Assembly (NCBI GenBank): GCA_965200885.1
Contig: OZ241737.1
Span: 434,001 to 498,000 of the forward strand
Direction of reading: 5' to 3'
DNA from: MPNP01 sp026710155
Lineage (GTDB): Bacteria; Pseudomonadota; Alphaproteobacteria; Rhodobacterales; Rhodobacteraceae
Length of the DNA: 64,000 bases
Position numbers and translations under genes: made by a program. Below, piece by piece: positions 1 to 8,833 of this stretch; positions within the stretch are counted from its first letter, which is position 1; each line of letters begins with the position of its first letter. A model generated the notes under the pieces. The model saw only the letters and a program-made list of their open reading frames with translations. It had not been told where the DNA came from and ran no database searches.

Positions 1-1
1 G

Positions 2-115
2 ACCATTTTGGCCGTTAGATTGTTTCATGAATTGTTGGACACAGGCGGGTTTGGACTGGCATCCATACCTTCGGCAGGCGGCATAGGTACAGCCATTATA
101 TTTGAAAGGGAATAA
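2..115 (+). CDS. Thiolase (acetyl-CoA acetyltransferase family), C-terminal end only
   Basis: The window opens inside this gene; 37 codons are visible before the TAA stop at 113-115. The peptide reads HELLDTGGFGLASIPSAGGI then GTAIIFE. A glycine-rich CxGGGxG-type motif followed by a hydrophobic stretch is the usual last beta-strand region of thiolases. The active-site Cys of the C-terminal loop, normally in CIGGGMG, appears here as SAGGIG, so either this is a divergent member or the match is only to the fold end. The rest lies upstream of the window. Family call from pattern recognition; moderate confidence. Confidence 0.55.
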   Translation, partial: TILAVRLFHELLDTGGFGLASIPSAGGIGTAIIFERE

Positions 116-259
116 CTCATTGTTTGGTTGAATGATCAACATTATCCTACCATTCGGTCTGTTTTTGATTTATTTTCTTTTCCAAATATGTAAATGACCT
201 TTAATCTAACCATTTATTGTAATTTATATTTGGACATTTTCACTTATCAGGATGACATT

Positions 260-1585
260 ATGACTACCGAAACAACAATGCCAAATGATCTTTCCTCTTT
301 TTGGATTCCCTTTACTCCAAACCGGCAATTCAAGAAATCTCCCCGATTGTTGGTTGAAGCAGAAGGAATGTACTACACATCTTCAACCGGGTACAAGGTC
401 ATTGATTCAAGCGCCGGACTTTGGTGTGTCAATGCTGGTCACAAAAACCCGAGAATTGTCAAGGCCATACAAAACCAACTTACCGAACTTGATTTTGCAC
501 CAACATTTCAGGTGGCTCACCCAAAGGTATTTGAACTGGCAAACAAGGTCAGGGATCTGGCGCCAGAAGGCATGGAACATGTCTTCTTTACCAATTCAGG
601 TTCCGAAGCCGTTGAAAGTGCTCTGAAAATAGCGCTTGCCTATCACCGGGCCAAGGGTGAAGGTCAAAGAAACAGGTTAATCGGCAGGGAAAGAGGTTAT
701 CATGGCGTTAATTTTGGCGGCATCTCAGTTGGTGGAATAGTCAACAACCGTAAGGTTTTTGGTACTCTTCTTGCCGGTGTTGACCATCTGCGTCACACCC
801 ATCTTCCAGAAGTGAATTCCTATTCAAGGGGGCAACCTGAGCATGGCGTTGAGTTGGCTGAAGATCTGGAACGAATCTGTGCCTTGCACGGTCCTGAAAC
901 AATTGCCGCCGTGATTATTGAACCGGTTGCCGGTTCAACCGGTGTACTTGTACCGCCCAAGGGTTATCTGGAACGGGTTAGGGAAATCTGCACCAAATAT
1001 GGCATATTGCTGATTTTTGATGAAGTCATAACGGGATTTGGACGTTTGGGTGATTCGTTCGCTGCCGTGCATTATGGAATTACACCCGACATGATCACCT
1101 GTGCCAAGGGCTTGACAAATGGTATCATTCCAATGGGAGGTGTTGTCGTCAAAAAGGATATTTATGATGCCTTCATGACCGGTCCGGACTACCTAATAGA
1201 GCTGTTCCACGGATACACCTATTCCGGTAATCCGGTGGCGAGCGCTGCAGGGATTGCCACGCTTGAAACATACCGAGAAGAAGGGTTGTTCGAGCGTGCC
1301 AAAAACATGACCCCGTATTGGGAGGATTGTGTACATTCTCTCAAGGGACTGCCCAATGTCATTGATATCCGAAATGAGGGCATGATCGGAGCCATCGAGT
1401 TGGAGCCAATACCTTATGCGCCCGGCAAAAGGGGTTTTGACTTGTTTGTTGATGCTTTTGAAAAAGGTCTTTTGATAAGGATTACCGGCGATATCATTGC
1501 CATGTCACCACCATTGATCGCGGAAAAATCCCATCTGGATGAAATCATCGGTATACTGGAAAAGGTTCTCAAGGAAGGAAAATAG
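260..1585 (+). CDS. Omega-amino acid (beta-alanine)--pyruvate aminotransferase, class III PLP
   Basis: A 441-residue PLP-dependent class III aminotransferase of the beta-alanine/omega-amino acid:pyruvate type, which moves the terminal amine of a beta- or omega-amino acid to pyruvate, giving alanine and a semialdehyde. The N-terminus (SSFWIPFTPNRQFK, then AGLWCVNAGHKNP) is characteristic of this subfamily. The Schiff-base lysine is residue 283 in CAKGLTNG, preceded by the IFDEVITGFGRLG strand with the PLP-binding Asp. The frame is open back to 194, but ATG 260 is preferred because AGGA lies 7 nt upstream and the extra N-terminus is not family-like. It follows the thiolase tail by 144 bp, which suggests a short catabolic cluster. 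Exact substrate unknown. Confidence 0.88.
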   Translation: MTTETTMPNDLSSFWIPFTPNRQFKKSPRLLVEAEGMYYTSSTGYKVIDSSAGLWCVNAGHKNPRIVKAIQNQLTELDFAPTFQVAHPKVFELANKVRDLAPEGMEHVFFTNSGSEAVESALKIALAYHRAKGEGQRNRLIGRERGYHGVNFGGISVGGIVNNRKVFGTLLAGVDHLRHTHLPEVNSYSRGQPEHGVELAEDLERICALHGPETIAAVIIEPVAGSTGVLVPPKGYLERVREICTKYGILLIFDEVITGFGRLGDSFAAVHYGITPDMITCAKGLTNGIIPMGGVVVKKDIYDAFMTGPDYLIELFHGYTYSGNPVASAAGIATLETYREEGLFERAKNMTPYWEDCVHSLKGLPNVIDIRNEGMIGAIELEPIPYAPGKRGFDLFVDAFEKGLLIRITGDIIAMSPPLIAEKSHLDEIIGILEKVLKEGK

Positions 1586-1622
1586 TCTTTGTTCCAAGTA
1601 AAACTGGAAATTGCAGGAAAAA

Positions 1623-1640
1623 GGTGCTATCAATAGCGCC
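1623..1640 (+). terminator. Hairpin after the aminotransferase, possible weak terminator
   Basis: GGTGCTAT and ATAGCGCC form an almost perfect 8-bp stem (one G-T pair) about 37 bp after the aminotransferase stop and before phoH. No run of T follows it, so intrinsic termination is uncertain. Confidence 0.25.
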
Positions 1641-1766
1641 AATACCCTACAATCTTTATACTGGGTAGTTAACTTGCCGAATAGGAAAATAAGAAAGGGT
1701 TTTGATTGAAAATAGGGGTCAGGTTTTGATATTTGATCTTTTTTGTTCCCTCAAGGGAGGGCTTCT

Positions 1767-2765
1767 TTGGCGATAGCACCTTCCTCCATGGAAAAGAGGA
1801 TCGAGTTCTCGGATAATCAACGATTGATTGATTTGTGCGGGGTTTGTGATGAAAACCTCAACAAGATTGAGAACAGTTTGGGAATACATATAATCAGACA
1901 GGGGAACTCCCTTTCCCTGTTGGGTGGTCTTGCGCAAATTGAAGTTGGAAACCAGGCCCTGCAATCATTATACGAGAGGGCCAGTCAGGGTCTTGCCATC
2001 AATGAGGTTGAAGTGAACCAGACCTTGGAAATGGCCTTGAGTGATGGTGATGTGCCCAAAACCTTTCGGGATCAGAGCGAAATGGATTTCAGTTCAGAAC
2101 TTGAAATCAGGACCCGAAAAAGAATCATTGCACCCAAATCAAAAGCCCAGTTCGAATACCTCAAAAACCTGTCATCCCGAAAGATCACCTTTGGAATTGG
2201 ACCGGCAGGTACAGGCAAAACCTACCTTGCCTTGGCCGTGGCCGTGGCCAGCCTGCTTTCCAAGGAGATCGATCGTATTGTCATGGCGAGACCAGCTGTC
2301 GAGGCTGGTGAAAGGTTGGGTTTCCTGCCAGGTGACATGAAGGAAAAAATTGATCCATATATGCAACCACTTTATGATGCCTTGCATGATTTTCTACCCT
2401 CAGGCACGATTGAAAAGCATCTGGCTTCCAGAACCATTGAGATTGCCCCATTGGCCTTCATGAGAGGCAGAACCCTGGCCGATTCATTTGTTATTCTAGA
2501 TGAAGCCCAAAACACAACTCGTATGCAAATGCGGATGTTTCTAACCCGTATGGGGCAGGGCTCAAGGATGGCCATTACCGGTGACATTACCCAGATTGAT
2601 CTGCCTCGTGGTCAGGAATCCGGTTTGGTTGAAGCACAACAAATCCTTGGCGATATAAAGGGCATTGCCTTTTCGGAACTGACAGCCCGGGATGTCATGC
2701 GCAACAGGATTGTTGCCGAGATCATCAAAGCCTACAATGACAGAACCATCAGAATTTCCCCATAG
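1767..2765 (+). CDS. phoH: PhoH-family ATPase
   Basis: PhoH-like P-loop ATPase, a cytoplasmic protein of the PhoH/YbeZ family linked to RNA metabolism, and the usual partner of YbeY encoded just downstream. Walker A is GIGPAGTGKTYLA (about residue 150); Walker B is SFVILDEAQNTT; a conserved RPAVEAGERLGFLPGD segment lies between them. The frame opens at TTG 1743. I favour TTG 1767 because AGGGAGGG ends about 5 nt upstream; ATG 1788 is the conservative alternative. The 3' end overlaps ybeY. Placement before ybeY-corC-lnt is the standard alphaproteobacterial order. The family call is secure; the start is not. Confidence 0.93.
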   Translation: MAIAPSSMEKRIEFSDNQRLIDLCGVCDENLNKIENSLGIHIIRQGNSLSLLGGLAQIEVGNQALQSLYERASQGLAINEVEVNQTLEMALSDGDVPKTFRDQSEMDFSSELEIRTRKRIIAPKSKAQFEYLKNLSSRKITFGIGPAGTGKTYLALAVAVASLLSKEIDRIVMARPAVEAGERLGFLPGDMKEKIDPYMQPLYDALHDFLPSGTIEKHLASRTIEIAPLAFMRGRTLADSFVILDEAQNTTRMQMRMFLTRMGQGSRMAITGDITQIDLPRGQESGLVEAQQILGDIKGIAFSELTARDVMRNRIVAEIIKAYNDRTIRISP

Positions 2766-3255
2766 GGTTTGTCTGGTCATTGAAGACCAGCGCTGGAAAG
2801 ATGTCCAACTTGAGGACATTGCCGCCCAAGCCATCAATTCTACTCTCAGGGAATATGATGCCAACCTTATACCCGTTGAAATCCACTTGCTTGCCACCAA
2901 TGACGAAGCCATGCAAAAATTGAATTCCAGGTTTAGGAACGTAAGCAAACCAACCAATGTTCTGGCCTGGCAATCCGGAGAATTGTTTTTTCCAGATGCG
3001 CTGGAAGAAGAAGGAAACTGGCATTTTCTAGGAGATATAGCTGTATCCTTTGATACACTCCTGTCGGAATCCGAGGGTTACGGGTTGACTTTGGACAGCC
3101 ATCTAAGTCATTTACTGGTGCACAGTACCCTTCACCTTGTTGGATTTACCCATGACCTCAAGCATGATGAAATGAAAATGAAAAGCCTGGAGACAAAAAT
3201 TCTTTTCTCCATGGGGATTGCCGATCCATACGACAGCACACAGATATATGTTTAG
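2737..3255 (+). CDS. ybeY: Endoribonuclease YbeY (rRNA maturation factor)
   Basis: YbeY is a zinc-dependent endoribonuclease needed for 16S rRNA 3' maturation and ribosome quality control. The family metal motif H-x3-H-x5-H is present as HSTLHLVGFTHD near the C-terminus; the usual HG of HGxLHLxGYDH is HS here. ATG 2737 gives the expected N-terminus (MTEPSEFPH then VIEDQRW) and 172 residues, close to the family length. The start lies 29 nt inside the end of phoH, so the two are probably translationally coupled. The frame stays open to 2692, but the extra residues look like phoH antisense-frame noise. Confidence 0.92.
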   Translation: MTEPSEFPHRVCLVIEDQRWKDVQLEDIAAQAINSTLREYDANLIPVEIHLLATNDEAMQKLNSRFRNVSKPTNVLAWQSGELFFPDALEEEGNWHFLGDIAVSFDTLLSESEGYGLTLDSHLSHLLVHSTLHLVGFTHDLKHDEMKMKSLETKILFSMGIADPYDSTQIYV

Positions 3256-4165
3256 TTCTTACCATGTTACAAAAATGAATCAATTGCCAGCAAACAAAAA
3301 ATCCGCTCCCCATGGGAGTGGTAACCTAAAGCCTGAAATCAGCAAATCCAACGGTCTTAAAAAAATCCTGAAACTGTTTGCGGGCTCATCCCAAGGTGAA
3401 GAAAATGGCAATGGGGATGACGACGACATACCATTATCCGGCAACCATGAAAATATCAAATTGGAAGGTTCAATGGCCAAAGAAGGAACGGTGGAAGATG
3501 TTGTAGTTCCCAAGGCGGATGTTGTCGCGGTATCTGACAGCATATCCCTTTCCGAACTCGTCAAGGTTTTCAAGGAAAGTGAAAGGACAAGGATACCGGT
3601 TTTTCATGAAACCCCTGACAATCCCCTGGGGTTCGTACACCTGAAGGATATTGCCCTCAAATATGGTTTCAATGGCAGCGCCAGAAAGAAATTCCGTATC
3701 AGGGATGATTTGCGGGCTCTCCTCTTCGTTCCTCCCTCAATGCCGATCAACGAACTTCAGGCAAAGATGCAGAATGGCCATTGTCATATGGCGCTTGTCA
3801 TAGATGAATACGGTGGTGTGGATGGTCTGGTTACCATTGAGGACCTGTTGGAACACCACTTTGGAGAAATCATTGACGAGCACGATACCGAGGAAGAGAA
3901 CGCCCAGGGCATCATGGAAATTGACCAAAACCTCTACCATTGTCCTGCCAAGACTCCTCTAGAGGAACTGGATGAATTGCTCAATTCGGATCTGACCAAT
4001 AACCTCGAAGAGGAAGTTGACACCTTGGGAGGATGGGTTTCAACAAAAATCAACCGGATCCCCAATCAGGAAGAAGTGATCACATTTGAGGATTTGGGGC
4101 TGGTAATAAAGGTCCTGAAGGGGGACAACAGAAAAATGGATCTGCTGGAAGTAAGGATAGTTTGA
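3248..4165 (+). CDS. CorC/HlyC-family protein with paired CBS domains
   Basis: Soluble CorC/HlyC (TlyC-type) protein: two CBS motifs followed by the C-terminal transporter-associated CorC_HlyC domain; the family is associated with Mg2+/Co2+ efflux. The first CBS region includes ERTRIPVFHETPDNPLGFVH; the second contains LVIDEYGGVDGLVTIEDLLE and then the acidic GEIIDEHDTEEE linker. No membrane segments are seen, as expected for the short CorC type. ATG 3248 overlaps the last codons of ybeY; ATG 3275 would give a slightly shorter protein. The roughly 70-residue N-terminus is low complexity with an acidic DDDD patch. It is part of the phoH-ybeY-corC-lnt run. Confidence 0.87.
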   Translation: MFSSYHVTKMNQLPANKKSAPHGSGNLKPEISKSNGLKKILKLFAGSSQGEENGNGDDDDIPLSGNHENIKLEGSMAKEGTVEDVVVPKADVVAVSDSISLSELVKVFKESERTRIPVFHETPDNPLGFVHLKDIALKYGFNGSARKKFRIRDDLRALLFVPPSMPINELQAKMQNGHCHMALVIDEYGGVDGLVTIEDLLEHHFGEIIDEHDTEEENAQGIMEIDQNLYHCPAKTPLEELDELLNSDLTNNLEEEVDTLGGWVSTKINRIPNQEEVITFEDLGLVIKVLKGDNRKMDLLEVRIV

Positions 4166-4253
4166 GGAATCCGGTTGTCATCCCGAACTTTGCTACCCAT
4201 TCCAGCTTGGGGACAGAGACTTTAATTCAGGAATTAACCTAAACCGGGATGTT

Positions 4254-5735
4254 ATGATTCTAGCCTTCCGTCCTATCTTTCCCTTTTTGGCGGGTCTTGT
4301 TGCTTCCCTGGGTAATGCACCTGCATCCTTACCTCTGATTACCCTTGCCGGAGCAGGTATTGCGGTATATCTGTCCTTTCGTGAAACCAGTTTCGCATCC
4401 ACCTTCATGATAGGCTTGCTCTTTGGTTCAGGATATTTTATCCTCACCCTTTCCTGGTTGATTTATCCATTCCTCGTAGACCCAGATCAAACCAGATGGA
4501 TGGCCCCTTTTGCCCCACTTCTGACTGCATTCGGACTATCCCTGTTTTGGGGACTTGCCTTCGGAATGCCTTCCCTGTTGACTGATAACACCAGTGACAG
4601 AGTGCTGGTATTGTTGATAGGTTGGATTGCCCTTGAATTGTTGCGGGAACATCTGTTTACGGGTTTTCCATGGGGCATGTTTGCTTATACGCTTGATGGG
4701 ACACCCATCATGCAAGTAGCCTCACTCATTGGGGCAAACGGCCTTACGGCTCTCCTCATCAGTCTGGGGATCATGCCGTTTCTTGGAAAGCATTTATGGC
4801 AGGGTGTGGGTATTTCGGTGGGACTATTGGCCTTGATCTGGATCTGGGGATCGTATCGAATTCCTCCCAAGGTTGAACTAACTCCTTCTGATGAAACGAT
4901 CAGAATCATCCAACCCAACATACCCCAGAATGAAAAATGGGATCCAATGCTTCAAAGCGCTAATATCAATCTTTTGCTGGAACTCAGCAACAGGCCAAGT
5001 GAGAACGAGATTGATCTGCTGTTGTGGCCAGAAACAGCAATTACGGCCTTTGTCAATGAGGAGGATATGGCCTTGATCTCCTCGAGGGTGAACAATATTC
5101 CCTTCATTGCGGGTTTCAGACGCTTGGCTGACAACAGGATGTACAACAGCCTGATGGCACTCGGCGAACGGGGTGAACTGGAACAAATCTATGATAAACA
5201 GCATTTGGTACCCTTTGGGGAATTTATTCCGTTTGAGGGCATGCTGAAATGGCTTCAGGGCTCAGGCTTGGCGAATGATGAAATATGGGATTTTTCCGAA
5301 GGGTACGGCTCAAAATTCCTCAACCTCCCTGTTCTGGGCAAGGCAAGGGCACTTATATGTTATGAGGCCATTTTTCCAAACGAGGTCAGAACCAGAGAAA
5401 GGCCAGACACCCTTCTTCAGATTACCAATGATGCATGGATCGGCAATTCATGGGGGCCCAGACAACATTTTGCCATTGCCAAAACCAGGGCCATAGAACT
5501 TGGCCTTCCCTTGATCAGGGTTTCAAACAATGGTGTTTCGGCTGTCACGGATGGCTATGGTCAACCCATAAAGATGCTTGATGTTGGAACAAGAGGTGTA
5601 CTGGATGCCAAAATCCCCACCACACTCCCACCAACCTTTTATTCCAGGGTTGGGGATTGGCCCCTGTTGATTGTCTTATTTTTGTCAGCGGTGTCCTTGT
5701 TAATCAGGTCAAAAACAATTACCAATACTCATTGA
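4254..5735 (+). CDS. lnt: Apolipoprotein N-acyltransferase
   Basis: Inner-membrane enzyme that transfers an acyl chain from phospholipid to the N-terminal cysteine of lipoproteins. The first ~200 residues hold several hydrophobic membrane helices (for example ITLAGAGIAVYLSF and ALLISLGIMPFL). The rest is a nitrilase-fold domain with the catalytic triad visible: Glu in LLWPETAI, Lys in YDKQHLVPFGEF, Cys in ALICYEAIFP. A C-terminal hydrophobic segment follows, as in characterised Lnt. Its 493 residues fit the family. It lies directly after corC and before metK, a conserved alphaproteobacterial order. Confidence 0.95.
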   Translation: MILAFRPIFPFLAGLVASLGNAPASLPLITLAGAGIAVYLSFRETSFASTFMIGLLFGSGYFILTLSWLIYPFLVDPDQTRWMAPFAPLLTAFGLSLFWGLAFGMPSLLTDNTSDRVLVLLIGWIALELLREHLFTGFPWGMFAYTLDGTPIMQVASLIGANGLTALLISLGIMPFLGKHLWQGVGISVGLLALIWIWGSYRIPPKVELTPSDETIRIIQPNIPQNEKWDPMLQSANINLLLELSNRPSENEIDLLLWPETAITAFVNEEDMALISSRVNNIPFIAGFRRLADNRMYNSLMALGERGELEQIYDKQHLVPFGEFIPFEGMLKWLQGSGLANDEIWDFSEGYGSKFLNLPVLGKARALICYEAIFPNEVRTRERPDTLLQITNDAWIGNSWGPRQHFAIAKTRAIELGLPLIRVSNNGVSAVTDGYGQPIKMLDVGTRGVLDAKIPTTLPPTFYSRVGDWPLLIVLFLSAVSLLIRSKTITNTH

Positions 5736-5808
5736 AACAAACTGAGTATTTTTGAAAATCAGTTTGCAGTTTTGGAAATACAGATAGATTTGAAACCCAG
5801 GAGTTGTT

Positions 5809-6993
5809 ATGTCGATAAACAAGGGGATATTTACATCTGAATCGGTGTCACGTGGCCATCCTGATAAAGTGTGTGACCAGATCTCGGATGCCATTCTCGA
5901 CGCCTTTTTGCATGAGGAGCCCGAAACCCGATTGGGGTGTGAAACCCTGGTCTCCAAGAATACCGTTATTGTAGCAGGTGAATACCGGGGCCCCGAAAAC
6001 GTATGGAATTCACTTGAAGACATAGCTCGCAAATGTGTCAGGGACATTGGCTACGAGCAGGATGATTTTCACTGGAATACCTTCGGATTTCAAAATTTCA
6101 TGCATGGACAATCAGCTGATATTGCCAAGGGTGTTGATGCCTCGAAGGGCAAGGACGAGGGTGCTGGTGATCAGGGCCTCATGTTTGGATATGCCGTCAA
6201 TGAGGCTCCTGAATACATGCCTGCACCACTTTACTACGCACACAGGATTTTACAGGGTATCGAGGAATTCAGAAAGAAGGATCAAACGGACGGACGCAAA
6301 CTTGGACCCGATGCCAAATCACAGGTTACCCTACGCTTTGATGAAGGCAAGCCGGTAGGGTTGGAGAGGGTCGTGATTTCTTCACAACACATTGCCGGGC
6401 TGGATTCCCGAGATGTTAAGGACATGATCAAGCCCATAGCCTCTGCATTGCTGCCTGCAGATTGGGTTGCCAACTTGCCTGATGAAGAATGGCTGATCAA
6501 TCCGACGGGCATTTTTGTCAAGGGAGGGCCTGCCGCCGATTGTGGCCTGACCGGACGCAAGATCATTGTAGACACCTATGGTGGCGCCGCTCCACATGGC
6601 GGTGGGGCGTTTTCAGGCAAGGATCCCACAAAAGTTGACAGATCGGCAACTTATGCCGCTAGGTATCTGGCCAAAAACATTGTTGCTGCCGGTCTGGCAG
6701 GCAAATGCCTGATTCAAATCTCCTATGCCATCGGGAAACCAGAACCAACCTCACTTTTCCTTGATACCTTTGGGACAGAAAATCTCGCACCAGAAAAAAT
6801 AGAGCAAAGGCTTTTGGAAGTGATTGGTGATAGAATGAATGGGTTGACGCCAAGGGGTATCAGGGAACATTTGCAACTCAACGCACCCATTTATCAGGCT
6901 ACCGCTGCCTTCGGTCATTTTGGTCGAACCCCTGGTGGAAATGGTGATTTCACCTGGGAGAATACTGATCTTGTCAGTGATTTATCCATGTGA
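5809..6993 (+). CDS. metK: S-adenosylmethionine synthetase
   Basis: Makes S-adenosylmethionine from ATP and methionine in the cytosol. Signature segments are FTSESVSRGHPDKVCDQISD at the N-terminus, GAGDQGLMFGYA, and the P-loop-like GGGAFSGKDPTKVDRSA. At 394 residues it is full length. AGGAG lies about 7 nt before ATG 5809. The 73-bp gap after lnt is too short for the larger SAM riboswitch classes and I see no aptamer-like fold there. The stop overlaps the trmB GTG start by 4 nt, so metK and trmB are likely coupled. Confidence 0.97.
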   Translation: MSINKGIFTSESVSRGHPDKVCDQISDAILDAFLHEEPETRLGCETLVSKNTVIVAGEYRGPENVWNSLEDIARKCVRDIGYEQDDFHWNTFGFQNFMHGQSADIAKGVDASKGKDEGAGDQGLMFGYAVNEAPEYMPAPLYYAHRILQGIEEFRKKDQTDGRKLGPDAKSQVTLRFDEGKPVGLERVVISSQHIAGLDSRDVKDMIKPIASALLPADWVANLPDEEWLINPTGIFVKGGPAADCGLTGRKIIVDTYGGAAPHGGGAFSGKDPTKVDRSATYAARYLAKNIVAAGLAGKCLIQISYAIGKPEPTSLFLDTFGTENLAPEKIEQRLLEVIGDRMNGLTPRGIREHLQLNAPIYQATAAFGHFGRTPGGNGDFTWENTDLVSDLSM

Positions 6994-7742
6994 ACAAGGT
7001 TTCAAGCTACATAATTCTCAAGGTGAAAAAAACAGGGATTGCCGACAACAAGCCAAGCCATAACTTTTATGGCAAGCGTCTGGGCAGAAAACTCCGAAAC
7101 AGGCAAAGGGAATATCTTGAGGTTGATCTCAAGCAACGCAATATCCTGAATTTTCTTGGAGAAACTCCGGAAGGTAACAAGCGGCTGGATTTAGCCAGGG
7201 CCTTCAATGGAAAGACTTCAGTATGGCTTGAAATTGGTTTCGGTTCAGGTGAACACCTGATACACCAAGCCAAAGCAAATCCAGATGTTGGCCTGATCGG
7301 TTGTGAGGTTTACCTCAATGGCGTCGCTTCACTTCTAGGCAAATTGCGTGAGGACAATCTAGACAACATATTGCTGTACCAGGATGATATCAGATCGTTA
7401 TTTCCTTATATCCCTGATCAGTCTATTGAACGGGTCTTTGTCCTCTATCCCGATCCCTGGCCCAAGAAAAAACACCATAGAAGGAGATTTGTAACTCCCG
7501 AACATCTGGTTCCATTGGCAAGGATCATGAAACTCGGAGCTCGCTTGAGAATAGTCACAGATATTTCTGATTACGCCCGTCAGTCTGTAGAACAGCTAAA
7601 TCTAAACCCTCATTTTGAATGGGAGGCTGAAACCCCTTCTGATTGGAAACTACCATGGAAAGATTGGCTATCAACCCGGTATGAGAAAAAGGCATTGCTA
7701 AACAAAAGAGTACCCATTTATCTTACCTTCCGAAGAGTTTAG
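6990..7742 (+). CDS. trmB: tRNA (guanine-N7-)-methyltransferase
   Basis: SAM-dependent methyltransferase that forms m7G46 in tRNA. Motif I is LEIGFGSGEHLIHQA; the catalytic and tRNA-binding region is VLYPDPWPKKKHHRRRFV, diagnostic for TrmB. The N-terminus carries the KRLGRKLRNRQ basic segment seen in alphaproteobacterial homologues. At 250 residues it is full length. The GTG start at 6990 overlaps the metK stop (GTGA). The neighbour supplies the methyl donor SAM, a common pairing. The family call is secure. Confidence 0.95.
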   Translation: MNKVSSYIILKVKKTGIADNKPSHNFYGKRLGRKLRNRQREYLEVDLKQRNILNFLGETPEGNKRLDLARAFNGKTSVWLEIGFGSGEHLIHQAKANPDVGLIGCEVYLNGVASLLGKLREDNLDNILLYQDDIRSLFPYIPDQSIERVFVLYPDPWPKKKHHRRRFVTPEHLVPLARIMKLGARLRIVTDISDYARQSVEQLNLNPHFEWEAETPSDWKLPWKDWLSTRYEKKALLNKRVPIYLTFRRV

Positions 7743-8254
7743 CAATATTCCGTGAAGATTTGTCTCAATTCACTAGTACTCCGATAATCAGGTGATATTG
7801 TTTTATTCCCCAAATCATATAAAAATATAATCCTTACTTTCCGTTATCCAGCTTTCCAATAATTCCGGATAAATGCCCTAATCCCTACATACAAGGTTTA
7901 AGGCAAGAAATACATATTACCCTTTTTGACTTGATATATTCTTGGAAGGGCTTATTATTATCAATGGAAGTTCTATCAGGTGAAATCTCTCTTGGTATGA
8001 CTGCCTCTTTTTTGAACCTGCTGCCAATCCACTTTGTAAGGATTTGGAACGAAAGTGAAGCCAAATGATTCAAAGTCAGGGTTATGGTGTTGAAGGTTAA
8101 AATATTTGGATACGAGAGTAAAATTCTACTTCTGAATATTTTTTTGTGATCCCAGAAAATCGGGATTTTCCCAGACGGATTTATGACCTCAGAAGGGGAT
8201 CAACACCCGTCTGGTAACTTATCTTTTCAAAACAGCCAGAAAGGAGACAGTATC
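7743..8254. other. Noncoding 0.5 kb with an inverted repeat before a small membrane protein gene
   Basis: No convincing gene. The AT-rich first part looks degraded. Near the downstream gene there is an 8-bp perfect inverted repeat, CCAGACGG at 8171-8178 and CCGTCTGG at 8207-8214, and just before it ATCCC...GGGAT around 8150-8165. These could form a folded 5' leader for the membrane protein that starts at 8255. Confidence 0.4.
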
Positions 8255-8503
8255 ATGTTTCGTTTTCACTTCAAAACCGACCGCTTAAGAGAGATAGGCC
8301 TAATCTTGGCAATGGTGGTTATATTTGTTACCTTAGCTTTGGTGGCACTGGTCCCGATGATCAAGCATATCTTGTGGTGCATTGGGGCCGCTGCCGACTC
8401 CGGTTCAGCCATTGCCTTGCTTATTGTCGGATTGATCATTCCACCGGTAGGCTGGATACACGGTGTCAGCCTCCTCTTGGGATTTGGTGGTTGGATTTTC
8501 TGA
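8255..8503 (+). CDS. Small hydrophobic membrane protein, unknown function
   Basis: An 82-residue protein with two clear hydrophobic helices: residues about 14-36 (IGLILAMVVIFVTLALVALV) and about 46-68 (ALLIVGLIIPPVGWI), followed by a glycine-rich, aromatic tail ending GFGGWIF. The N-terminus FRFHFKTDRLRE is basic, so it probably faces the cytoplasm. AAAGGAG about 9 nt upstream of ATG 8255 supports this start over the open frame from 8183. It stands alone, between trmB and the oppositely oriented aroA. I do not recognise a named family. It is likely real, given the strong ribosome-binding site and membrane-like composition. Confidence 0.6.
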   Translation: MFRFHFKTDRLREIGLILAMVVIFVTLALVALVPMIKHILWCIGAAADSGSAIALLIVGLIIPPVGWIHGVSLLLGFGGWIF

Positions 8504-8833
8504 TAATCGCCAAATGGTTATTGCCATTAAGGTGGGACTGGGTAGTTCATTGACTTGCAAGCCCAAGATGTGAACAAGATTTTATCCCGTTTGTAATTCT
8601 GTCATTTAGAAACGGTGGACGGCTGTAAGCCTATACTGAAAACCGGGCGGATTCGAACGATTCCAGAGTGATCCTCTATCTGGTGATGGTATTGGTTAAC
8701 AGGAACAAATTGGCAGTGGTGAAAAACCAATTCATCCTATCAATGGGAAGGTCACAACACCTCATATGAAGATTGATCGGAATCATCTGTAATGGATATG
8801 TAAATGAATACGCTCTTTACCAATGGGTTGCAA
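8504..8833. other. Intergenic, nothing recognised
   Basis: 330 bp between the convergent membrane protein gene and aroA. A tRNA T-loop-like string around 8648-8660 (minus strand) does not have a pairing T stem. No hairpin with a T run was found by eye. Confidence 0.4.

Noticed and set aside
8645..8665. tRNA T-loop-like string on the minus strand
   Set aside because: The TTCGAAT loop is present, but the flanking five-base stems do not pair and no acceptor or anticodon arm can be built around it.
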